Shown one piece after another: positions 16,854-23,751 of a stretch of DNA of 37,533 nt (position 1 is its first letter; every line of letters begins with the position of its first letter). The notes under the pieces were generated by a model, which saw only the letters and a program-made list of their open reading frames with translations, searched no databases and was not told where the DNA came from. Made by a program: the position numbers and the translations under genes. The stretch is taken from the NCBI GenBank assembly GCA_947040945.1, contig CAMRCO010000010.1, forward strand, positions 1 through 37,533, given 5' to 3'. This DNA is from an uncultured Spirochaetia bacterium. Its GTDB lineage: Bacteria > Spirochaetota > Brachyspiria > Brachyspirales > Brachyspiraceae.

Positions 16854-17714
16854 ATGGCTAGTAAAAAGAAGAAAAATACAAACACTAAAGAAATGAAAAT
16901 TTTACTACCAACAACAAAAATAAAAGAATCAGTTAAATGTAAAAATACAAAGCAAGCATATAAAATATTTCGTGACCTTCTTGATTATGAGGAATACGAA
17001 CTTAAAAGCCAAGAACATTTTTGGATTATGGGTATAGATTCTGCTGGCTATGTGGTGTGTGTTTACATTGCAGCCATTGGGTCTGAAAACAGAATGATTA
17101 TCGACCCCATAGACATTTTTAGTATAGCAATTGCTTGTAAAGCTAGGAAAGTTTTTCTTGCTCACAATCATCCAGACGACAACGAAGACACAGAGTTAAA
17201 ACTAAGTACTGCTGATTTTGATTTTACTAATAAACTTTATCATGCATGTTTGCCCTTTGGAATTACAATACTCGACCACATAATTTTGGGTGATAATATC
17301 TATTATAGTTTTTATGAAAATTCTTACATGGCTATGATTTATTCTGACAAGACACATAAAAGTTATCAGCTACTCGAACCTAAGTTGGAGGAAGAGAAAG
17401 AAACTTATGCGAGGATAAAAGAATTAAAAGGTAAACAAGAAGGACTTGTTGAGGGTAAGGAGATTGGAGAGCATGATAAAGCTGTTGAGATGGCTGAAAA
17501 AATGCTCGCAAAAAAAAGACCTATTGACGAGATACTTGAGTTTACGGGGCTTACGGTAAAAGATATTTATGACATTAAAGGCGGTGTTGATTATTTTATT
17601 GGTGTTGCTAAGAGCATGCTTGCTGATGGTCTTGATATATCTAAAGTTTCAAAATATACAAAACTTACTATAGAGGCTATTAAAAAAATAAAAAAAGATA
17701 TGGGTTTGTACTAA
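16854..17714 (+). CDS. RadC-like JAMM-domain protein with duplicated Rpn-type C-terminal tail
   Basis: 286-residue protein of unknown role. Residues about 25-170 form a RadC-type JAMM metalloprotease-like domain: IDPIDIFSIAIACKARKVFL is followed by HNHP, and S-T-A-D supplies the usual Ser and Asp ligands four residues later than in canonical RadC. ILDHIILGDNIYYSFYE closes the domain. The helix-hairpin-helix N terminus of standard RadC is absent. A charged helix (about 180-208) leads to two copies of a 38-residue repeat (K209-D246, Y247 to the end) with the pattern A-x2-ML-A-x4-I-x8-T-x-LT-x3-I-x2-IK. Such tails are usual at the end of Rpn/PD-(D/E)XK transposase-like proteins. GGAG precedes the ATG. 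A weak TTGCTT/TATATT promoter may lie at 16786-16815. Confidence 0.82.
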   Translation: MASKKKKNTNTKEMKILLPTTKIKESVKCKNTKQAYKIFRDLLDYEEYELKSQEHFWIMGIDSAGYVVCVYIAAIGSENRMIIDPIDIFSIAIACKARKVFLAHNHPDDNEDTELKLSTADFDFTNKLYHACLPFGITILDHIILGDNIYYSFYENSYMAMIYSDKTHKSYQLLEPKLEEEKETYARIKELKGKQEGLVEGKEIGEHDKAVEMAEKMLAKKRPIDEILEFTGLTVKDIYDIKGGVDYFIGVAKSMLADGLDISKVSKYTKLTIEAIKKIKKDMGLY

Positions 17715-17842
17715 ACCGTATCTGCTTCTGACTTCCAAGCTCGTACGTCTGTACAGTGGAACTACACTTAAGTTACATTTATGTTTGTTCGAAAGTGGAG
17801 AGCCCCATTCTGCTAAATACCCAAATGTTTTTGAGGAGCTAG

Positions 17843-17858
17843 TTGCGAGCTTGCGAGC
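17843..17858. repeat. Two tandem copies of TTGCGAGC
   Basis: The octamer TTGCGAGC occurs twice back to back (17843-17850, 17851-17858). It lies inside the GC-rich island left of the restriction-modification genes and within a GAGCT/AGCTC inverted pair. Confidence 0.75.
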
Positions 17859-18010
17859 TCTGTTGCCACAGGCACACAGACGTGCGACGCGACGCAAAAT
17901 ATTTATTTGCTTTATATAAGTGTATCTTGATATTAATGTAAGATATGGTAGTATATGTAAATTGATGAGGTATGATTTAATAAAATAACTGTTAATCATT
18001 CAGTAAAATA

Positions 18011-18030
18011 CTATATTAATTAAAATATAG
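18011..18030. repeat. 7-bp inverted repeat upstream of the methyltransferase gene
   Basis: CTATATT and AATATAG form a perfect 7-bp inverted repeat around AATTAA. It is AT-only except at the ends. It could be an operator or a leader hairpin for the restriction-modification unit. Confidence 0.5.
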
Positions 18031-18046
18031 CGATTAATAATTTTAC

Positions 18047-18060
18047 TTCTAAATTTAGAA
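18047..18060. promoter_or_regulatory. 14-bp perfect palindrome, candidate operator
   Basis: TTCTAAATTTAGAA is a perfect 14-bp palindrome ending 44 bases before the methyltransferase GTG start. The position suits a dimeric repressor, but no controller-protein gene is adjacent, so the role is inferred. Confidence 0.4.
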
Positions 18061-18104
18061 AAATAAATAATTAACAATAAGTTATCTTGTATGGAGTTAG
18101 TCAA

Positions 18105-19268
18105 GTGAAAATAATTTCTCTTTTTAGTGGCTGTGGTGGTTTAGATTTAGGATTTAAAAAAGCAGGTTTCAATATAGTTTGGGCTAATGATTTTGATAAA
18201 GATGCAGTTAAGACTTATCAAAAAAATTTAGGGATGGAAATAGTATTAGGAGATATAACAAAAATTAGTAGTAGTAATATCCCAGATAATCCTGATGTAG
18301 TTTTAGGCGGGTTTCCTTGTCAAGGATTTTCAGTAGCTAATAATAAAAGGTCTATGGAAGATAAGCGAAATTTTTTATATAAAGAGTTATTAAGAGTGGT
18401 AAAAGATAAAAAGCCTAAAGTCGTTTTAGGTGAAAATGTCAAAGGTATTTTATCTATGAATAAAGGAAAAGTCATAGATATGATAATATCAGATTTTAAA
18501 GATATAGGGTATAAATTAAAAGTATATAAAATAGATGCTTCAGAATATGATGTGCCACAAAAGAGAGAAAGAGTTTTATTTATTGCTGTAAAAAATAATA
18601 ATGAGTTTACATTAAACTTGAAAAAGAGTTCGAAAATAAAAACTGTTAAAGATACTATCTTTGATTTATATAATTTACCTATTAGCTATAATCCTATTAT
18701 TGATAACGATAGAATTATATATAATCATATTGCATCAACTAATGTACATGATAAATTTTGGGGTAGAAAATATAAAGTGAACCAATATGATATATGTGAT
18801 TATTTGAAAAAATGGAGAAAAAAAGCAGCCATTTCTACAAAAAAAATAGATGATATTTTTGGATATAAACATACAGCTGGGCATTGGTTTCGAAAAGATA
18901 ATAATTCAGGCAGTATTCCTAAACCAAGTGATTGGTGGAAACTGAAAGGAATATTGAAATTTGATGATACTTATGATAAGCATGTTACAGAATTAGAAGA
19001 AAAAGAAATTAAATTTGAACAATCATTAAGAATAACAAACTGGGATACTCCAAGCGATACTATAACTGCTACATCACCAGAAATACATATAAATAAACAA
19101 AGACGTTTATCAGTTAGAGAATGTGCTAGATTGCAAACTTTCCCTGATGATTTCATTTTCAAAGGTTCATTAAACAGTATGTATAGACAGATAGGTAATG
19201 CTGTGCCACCTGTTTTAAGTTTCAAACTTGCTACTCAAATTAAGGATTTTATAAAAAATGTTAACTAA
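18105..19268 (+). CDS. DNA (cytosine-5) methyltransferase of a type II R-M system
   Basis: Methylates cytosine C5 within the site cut by the adjacent nuclease. All main motifs are in order: I, FSGCGGLDLGF at the N terminus; IV, GGFPCQGFSVAN with the catalytic Cys; VI, ENVKG; VIII, QKRERVLFIA; a target-recognition region including GHWFRKDNNSGSIPKPSDWW; IX, RLSVRECARLQTFPDDF; X, QIGNAVPP. 387 residues is normal. I chose GTG at 18105 rather than TTG at 18087 because GGAG at 18093-18096 lies eight bases upstream and such enzymes begin just before motif I. The recognition region vaguely recalls NlaIV/NgoBV-type enzymes (GGNNCC), an uncertain memory. It overlaps the nuclease gene by 11 bp. Confidence 0.93.
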   Translation: MKIISLFSGCGGLDLGFKKAGFNIVWANDFDKDAVKTYQKNLGMEIVLGDITKISSSNIPDNPDVVLGGFPCQGFSVANNKRSMEDKRNFLYKELLRVVKDKKPKVVLGENVKGILSMNKGKVIDMIISDFKDIGYKLKVYKIDASEYDVPQKRERVLFIAVKNNNEFTLNLKKSSKIKTVKDTIFDLYNLPISYNPIIDNDRIIYNHIASTNVHDKFWGRKYKVNQYDICDYLKKWRKKAAISTKKIDDIFGYKHTAGHWFRKDNNSGSIPKPSDWWKLKGILKFDDTYDKHVTELEEKEIKFEQSLRITNWDTPSDTITATSPEIHINKQRRLSVRECARLQTFPDDFIFKGSLNSMYRQIGNAVPPVLSFKLATQIKDFIKNVN

Positions 19269-20046
19269 TCTTGAATTAGAAAAATTAGAATATAAATATC
19301 TAGAAAAATACTATTATTTTTTAAAATTTTCTATGGATGAAATATTGATAGGATTGAATAGTAAACAAAAAATTAAAAACGATTGGTTTGATATATGGAA
19401 TAAAGATAGCAATTCTAAACAAAGTTTTTCTGTAGGTGCGGAAAGAGTAATATATTATTATATTAGTAACTCTAGAATATTAGGAGAGCCTAATTCAAAT
19501 CCTGTTAGTTCTGACTTAATGTTTGAAGTAGCAGATGCTTTTGTTCATATAGACTTAAAAACTGTACAAACATCAAATATAGGAGATATAAGTACCAGTA
19601 TTTTTATAGGAAACAATCAAAATAGCTATAAGTCTAACGTTGATGTAGGAGGTAAAACTTTATTTTATGATAAAGCTAACTTACCTAAATACTATACTTT
19701 CGAAAATACTAAAAAGCCTTGCTTAACATACTTTATTACGATACTTCATGATAGTGATACGTTAGAGAATATGATGATTAATATTATGTGCATGCCTAAT
19801 GGACAGTTAGAAGAAGTTTATGGATCTAGTGTTTTGCAGGCAGGAAAAACTAAAGATAATATTGATAGAGATAATAATAAATTATCTACTGTTCGTTTTA
19901 AATTTTCAAAAAATGAATATTTCAAATTATTAGAAAATAAAAAGAGAATAAAGATTGCTTATTTGAATGATAATATTAAAAATAATGACATCTATTCTAG
20001 TAAATTAGAACATTTTATTAGAATACATTCAAATCAAAATGATTAA
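19258..20046 (+). CDS. Predicted type II restriction endonuclease
   Basis: 262-residue protein immediately after, and overlapping, a cytosine methyltransferase, the classic arrangement of a type II restriction pair. A PD-(D/E)XK-like core is suggested by SSDLMFEVADAFVHIDLKT (about residues 84-102), with acidic residues followed by D-L-K at the end of a beta strand. GNNQNSYKSNVDVGG follows. I do not recognise the subfamily with certainty; a resemblance to NlaIV/NgoBV-type enzymes is only an impression. AAGGA at 19242-19246 precedes the ATG. Composition is very AT- and Asn/Lys-rich, like the methyltransferase, which suggests that both arrived together. Confidence 0.78.
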   Translation: MLTNLELEKLEYKYLEKYYYFLKFSMDEILIGLNSKQKIKNDWFDIWNKDSNSKQSFSVGAERVIYYYISNSRILGEPNSNPVSSDLMFEVADAFVHIDLKTVQTSNIGDISTSIFIGNNQNSYKSNVDVGGKTLFYDKANLPKYYTFENTKKPCLTYFITILHDSDTLENMMINIMCMPNGQLEEVYGSSVLQAGKTKDNIDRDNNKLSTVRFKFSKNEYFKLLENKKRIKIAYLNDNIKNNDIYSSKLEHFIRIHSNQND

Positions 20047-20307
20047 ATAGAATTTAAATTTATATCACATGTCTTTGTCACTTTCCCTACACGTATGTGT
20101 GCAGGAAGCACGGGACACTGGAAGTGCATGAGACAGACGTAATAACTAAAAACTACTAAACGAACGAAAATCTAATCACAAATACCCACAACAGTATTTA
20201 TGACTTCACTAACCAAGCGTACAAACTAAAAAATTTACAAACAAAAAATATATACTATTAATGAAAGCTATAAGGAATTATTAATTACTACTATACTACT
20301 TTGAGTA

Positions 20308-20318
20308 TGCCGTAGGCA
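20308..20318. repeat. Short hairpin TGCC-GTA-GGCA
   Basis: Four-base-pair stem with a three-base loop. The same stem with loop ACA lies at 17864-17874, on the other side of the restriction-modification genes. Confidence 0.5.
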
Positions 20319-20426
20319 GGTATTGATTTTAGACTAATAAATACTACATATAGAACTAAAAAACAACACACATGTTGAAACATACGCCAAAAGTGTTGGA
20401 TTTGTAGGACTCTATCTACAGAGTGT

Positions 20427-20446
20427 TCCCTACGGGACGCAAAGCG
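20427..20446. repeat. Paired short hairpins (TCCC-TAC-GGGA, CGC-AAA-GCG)
   Basis: Two adjoining small inverted repeats with three-base loops in a locally GC-rich patch. They resemble in style the other short-stem elements flanking the restriction-modification genes. Confidence 0.5.
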
Positions 20447-20464
20447 GGATATTGGGATAACTCA

Positions 20465-20493
20465 TTGACAAAATTGAGCTTTCATATTAACAT
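20465..20493 (+). promoter_or_regulatory. Candidate dgt promoter
   Basis: TTGACA (20465-20470) and TAACAT (20488-20493) are 17 bases apart. Transcription would start near 20500, about 39 bases before the dgt TTG codon. Confidence 0.55.
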
Positions 20494-20538
20494 AACTAAT
20501 GATACTAAATTTATAGCATATAGGAAATAGGGTACAAT

Positions 20539-21552
20539 TTGAGAAAATTAAGACTTGACATAGAAGACCGAGAAAAACTTCACCTAGCATCATTCGCCTC
20601 AAAGTCATCAGATAGTGAGGGCACAGTTAATCCACGTGAAGAGGATAGCATTAGAACTGTGTATATGCAAGACAGAGATAGAATTATACATAGTGAGTAT
20701 TTTAGGCGTCTTAAAGATAAGGCACAGGTTATAATGTTTTCGGATGCACCATTTAGAACAAGGCTTACACATACACTTGAAGTAACTCAAATTGCTCGAA
20801 CAATTGCTCGTGCTTTAAGGCTTAATGAGGACTTAACAGAGTCAATTGCACTTGGGCATGATTTGGGTCATTGTGCATTTGGTCATGCAGGGGAACGTGC
20901 TATACAAAAATATTACCCATACTTTCATCATGCGGCTCATTCACTTAGAGTTGTCGAATGCTTAGAAAAAGGTGTTGGGCTTAACTTGACATTTGAAACA
21001 AGAGACGGAATACTTAAGCATACTAAAGGAAAGAGCGGAAGCCTTATTTCAAAAGATAGTAGCTTTATGCCAAAAACTAATGAGGGGCTTGTTGTTAGAA
21101 TGTCTGATGCCATAGCCTACATTAATCATGATATTGATGACGCTGTTAAGTATGGAGTGCTTACCGAGAATGACTTGCCTAAAGATGTAATAAGTGTTAT
21201 TGGTGACAATTATAGTGACCGAATAAATAATATGGTTATGGGTGTTTTGTCAGCCTCACTAGAAAGTAATGAAGTCTCAATTGAGAGCGAAGTTTTAGAG
21301 GCAATTAATGCTCTGAAAAAGTTTATGTTTGAGAATGTATATGAGTGTAAACCTATTTTAGATGACACTAAAAAAGTATATGAGATAATATCATGCGTAT
21401 TTGACCATTATCTTAAAAATATTGACTTAATATATAAAGATGAGCTTTTTTATAGAGCGGAAAGTTATAAAGATGATGTTCTGCTTGTAAAAGATTATGT
21501 GGCTCACCTAACTGATAATGAAGCTTTAAATATTTATAATAATATAAAATAA
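20539..21552 (+). CDS. dgt: dGTP triphosphohydrolase-like HD-domain protein
   Basis: 337-residue nucleotide hydrolase that splits dNTPs to nucleoside and triphosphate. Metal ligands of the HD domain are visible: His78 (RLTHTLEV), His107-Asp108 (GHDLGHCAFGHAGE) and Asp190 (MSDAIAYINHD). DRDRIIHSEYFRRLKDKAQV at residues 45-64 is the conserved N-terminal part. The start is TTG at 20539, preceded by GGAAATAGGG; the first ATG would remove family-conserved sequence. dNTPases of this family can also limit phage growth; proximity to a restriction system is noted but may be coincidental. A 109-bp gap with its own promoter separates it from glgA. Confidence 0.92.
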   Translation: MRKLRLDIEDREKLHLASFASKSSDSEGTVNPREEDSIRTVYMQDRDRIIHSEYFRRLKDKAQVIMFSDAPFRTRLTHTLEVTQIARTIARALRLNEDLTESIALGHDLGHCAFGHAGERAIQKYYPYFHHAAHSLRVVECLEKGVGLNLTFETRDGILKHTKGKSGSLISKDSSFMPKTNEGLVVRMSDAIAYINHDIDDAVKYGVLTENDLPKDVISVIGDNYSDRINNMVMGVLSASLESNEVSIESEVLEAINALKKFMFENVYECKPILDDTKKVYEIISCVFDHYLKNIDLIYKDELFYRAESYKDDVLLVKDYVAHLTDNEALNIYNNIK

Positions 21553-21596
21553 GTGTTGTTTATAACATTAGTATAGACATAAAGTTCTTTACTTTT

Positions 21597-21623
21597 TTGA
21601 TTAAACAAGGTAAACTTTATAAT
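21597..21623 (+). promoter_or_regulatory. Candidate glgA promoter
   Basis: A perfect TATAAT at 21618-21623 is preceded by TTGATT at 21597-21602 with a short 15-base spacer. The start site would fall near 21630, about 32 bases before the glgA ATG. Confidence 0.5.
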
Positions 21624-21661
21624 CGTGTTTTATTTAAAATAAATTAGAGAGTGTAAAAAAA

Positions 21662-23152
21662 ATGGCTAAAATTAAATCTGTTATAGTCGCATCTGAATCA
21701 ACTCCTTTTATAAAAACAGGCGGTCTTGCCGATGTTGTTGGGGCATTGCCTAAGTACTTAGAAGGATTAGATGTTGATGCTGTTGTGATACTTCCTAAGT
21801 ATAGAGATATTGATTTTACTAATTATAATTTAGAATGTGTACTTCCAAGTATGTGCGTTGTTATGGGATTTGGAGAGGAGTGGGCATCTGTATTTAAGAC
21901 AACAACAGAAGAAGGGGTAACTTTCTATTTTGTAGAACATCATAGATTTTTTAGTCGTGAGGGTCTTTATCATGACAATAACTTAAATGACTATCAAGAT
22001 AATGCCTATAGATTCGGTTTCTTTTGTAGAGCAGCACTTCAATTGTGTAAAGATCTTAAATTAAAACCAAATATAATACATGCTAATGATTGGCAAACAG
22101 CAGCAATTCCTGCTTATATGAAAATATGGCATTGGGATGACGAGATAGGGCGTGCTGCAAGCATACTCACAATTCATAACACTAATTATCAAGGCACTTA
22201 TAATGCTGAGGTTTATAATTATCTTGGTCTTGGTGCTAGTAATTATAGCTCTGACACATTTGAAGATAATGGAAATGTTAATCTTCTTAAAGGTGGAATA
22301 TTTTTTGCTGATGTCGTTACAACAGTAAGTCCAACTTATGCTAAAGAAATACTTACTCCATACGGTGGACATGGACTTTCTCCTTATCTTGCGAATAAAA
22401 CAACTAATTTTTTTGGTATAGTTAATGGAATTGATGACGTTATTTGGAATCCTGAACATGATGAGTATATACCTGAAAATTATTCTATAAAAAGTATGAA
22501 AGGAAAAGCTACTTGTAAAAGAGAGCTTCAAAAAGAGTTCTTGCTTGAAGAAGATGACAGTATTCCAATAATAGGTATTGTTAGCAGGTTTGTTGACCAA
22601 AAAGGCTTTGGCTTAATAACTTCTGTTATAGATAAAGTTGTTGTTAATATGAGGGTGCAGCTTGTTGTTCTTGGTACAGGCGACACATATTTAGAAGGTT
22701 TTTTTGGAAATATGCCAAATTTTTTTGCGGGTCAAGTAGGTTCATATATTGGATATAGCAATAGGCTTTCTCACTTAATTGAAGCAGGAAGTGATTTATT
22801 TCTTATGCCTTCACTTTTTGAACCTTGTGGGCTTAATCAAATGTATTCTAAAGCTTATGGAACTTTACCAATTGTTCATGCGACAGGTGGACTTGAGGAT
22901 ACAGTTCTAAACTTTGACGAGGCAACAAATAAGGGTACAGGATTTAAGTTTTATACTCCTACAGAAAGTGCTTTGTATAATACTATAGGCTGGGCTTTAA
23001 GTGTTTATTATGACAAGCCTAAAGTATTTCAATCTTTACAAAAGTCAGCTATGACTTGTGATCATTCGTGGTTAATCAGTGCGAAGGAATATGTTAAGGC
23101 ATATAAACTTGCTATCAAAAATAAGAAGAGTTATGATAAAATGTGTGACTAA
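21662..23152 (+). CDS. glgA: Glycogen synthase (ADP-glucose type, GT5)
   Basis: Transfers glucose from ADP-glucose to the growing alpha-1,4-glucan. The N-terminal KTGGLADVVGALPKYL motif begins at Lys18, the ADP-glucose-binding lysine. HANDWQTA, TIHNTNYQG and VSPTYAKEI are typical of GT5. The C-terminal nucleotide-binding half has GIVSRFVDQKGF, PSLFEPCGLNQMYSKAYGTL and HATGGLEDTV. 496 residues is full length. The ribosome-binding site is weak (GAGAG). It is followed after 32 bp by a PfpI-like gene; no other glycogen gene is in the window. Confidence 0.96.
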   Translation: MAKIKSVIVASESTPFIKTGGLADVVGALPKYLEGLDVDAVVILPKYRDIDFTNYNLECVLPSMCVVMGFGEEWASVFKTTTEEGVTFYFVEHHRFFSREGLYHDNNLNDYQDNAYRFGFFCRAALQLCKDLKLKPNIIHANDWQTAAIPAYMKIWHWDDEIGRAASILTIHNTNYQGTYNAEVYNYLGLGASNYSSDTFEDNGNVNLLKGGIFFADVVTTVSPTYAKEILTPYGGHGLSPYLANKTTNFFGIVNGIDDVIWNPEHDEYIPENYSIKSMKGKATCKRELQKEFLLEEDDSIPIIGIVSRFVDQKGFGLITSVIDKVVVNMRVQLVVLGTGDTYLEGFFGNMPNFFAGQVGSYIGYSNRLSHLIEAGSDLFLMPSLFEPCGLNQMYSKAYGTLPIVHATGGLEDTVLNFDEATNKGTGFKFYTPTESALYNTIGWALSVYYDKPKVFQSLQKSAMTCDHSWLISAKEYVKAYKLAIKNKKSYDKMCD

Positions 23153-23184
23153 GTTTAACTCAGAGTTTAAGGTATTAAGTAATT

Positions 23185-23703
23185 ATGGAAACTAAAGAAA
23201 AGAATATATTGTTTGTGTTAGCTAATCGAAACTTTCAAGATTTTGAGTATTTTGAAAGTAAAAAATTCTTTGATAAAGAGGGCTATAAAACAAAAACAGC
23301 CTCATCCTATATCAATGAAGCTATTGGTGTGTCAGGAGGCATTGTTAATATTGATATGCTTTTTACTGAAGTAGATGCCTTATTATTTGATGCTATAATT
23401 TACATAGGTGGTCAAGGCGTCATTATGCTTTGGGATGACTGGAGAGCAAAAAATCTTTCTACTATTTTCTTAAATAACAAAAAAATAGTAGCTGCTATTG
23501 GCAGTGGTTGTGTTATTATTTCTAATGCGGGTATGCTTACAAATATGAATGCTACATGTGAAAAAATTGATGAGGGACAATTGATTAGAAATGGTGCGAA
23601 AATGCTTGACGAGGATATTGTTGTTTCAGATAATATTATAACAGCAAGGTCTTCAAGTGCTATAAAAATATTTCCTTCTAAAGTTATTGAACTTATAAAA
23701 TAA
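23185..23703 (+). CDS. DJ-1/PfpI-family protein
   Basis: 172-residue protein of the DJ-1/PfpI superfamily, which contains deglycase/glyoxalase-like enzymes and stress proteins. The central beta-strand-elbow is AAIGSGCVIISNAGML, with the candidate nucleophilic Cys in place of the more usual A-x-C-x-G/A elbow. DAIIYIGGQGVIMLWDD precedes it, corresponding to the GG motif of the family. The activity cannot be predicted. It follows glgA by 32 bp and is probably in the same transcript. Its stop abuts the T-tail side of the convergent tsf terminator. Confidence 0.72.
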   Translation: METKEKNILFVLANRNFQDFEYFESKKFFDKEGYKTKTASSYINEAIGVSGGIVNIDMLFTEVDALLFDAIIYIGGQGVIMLWDDWRAKNLSTIFLNNKKIVAAIGSGCVIISNAGMLTNMNATCEKIDEGQLIRNGAKMLDEDIVVSDNIITARSSSAIKIFPSKVIELIK

Positions 23704-23734
23704 AAAAAGAGGATAGTATTAAAACTACCCTCTT
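23701..23734 (-). terminator. Rho-independent terminator of rpsB-tsf
   Basis: AAGAGG (23707-23712) pairs with CCTCTT (23729-23734), then one mismatch, then TAGT/ACTA around a six-base loop. Read on the minus strand the hairpin is followed by seven T residues, so it ends tsf transcription. On the plus strand the tail is poor, so termination of the pfpI transcript there is less certain. Confidence 0.8.
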
Positions 23735-23751
23735 AAGATATGTAATTTCTA

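Larger units (their letters stand above)
17715..18104. other. Noncoding stretch left of the restriction-modification genes
   Basis: No convincing gene. The first half, especially 17831-17895, is GC-rich (about 61% by hand count in an AT-rich chromosome) and holds small inverted repeats: GAGCT/AGCTC at 17836-17860 and TGCC-ACA-GGCA at 17864-17874. It also has an ACGTCTGT/ACAGACGT inverted pair at 17745-17752 and 17876-17883. The second half is very AT-rich and contains two longer inverted repeats close to the methyltransferase start. A weak promoter guess is TTGATA 17927-17932 with TAGTAT 17949-17954. Confidence 0.6.
20047..20538. other. Noncoding stretch right of the restriction-modification genes
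   Basis: 492 bases without a supportable gene. GC-rich patches stand out: 20081-20140 (53% by hand count) with short stems ACAC-GTAT-GTGT (20089-20100), GTGC-AGGAA-GCAC (20099-20111) and CACT-GGA-AGTG (20116-20126); TGCC-GTA-GGCA at 20308-20318; and TCCC-TAC-GGGA followed by CGC-AAA-GCG at 20427-20446. ACAGACGT (20133-20140) recurs from the left flank. Between patches the sequence is AT-rich. The last 75 bases hold the dgt promoter. Confidence 0.6.

Noticed and set aside
17780-17815. TTCGA-containing stretch suggestive of a tRNA T-arm
   Set aside because: No acceptor, D or anticodon stems could be folded around it.
17649-17999. 116-codon minus-strand frame across the region between the radC-like and methyltransferase genes
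   Set aside because: It overlaps the 3' end of the radC-like gene, crosses GC-rich hairpins and an AT-rich stretch, has no ribosome-binding site and resembles no protein I know. It is kept only as a possible repeat remnant.
22061-22600. 179-codon minus-strand frame inside glgA
   Set aside because: It lies antisense to strongly conserved glycogen synthase sequence and has an implausible Ile/Ser/Tyr-rich composition.
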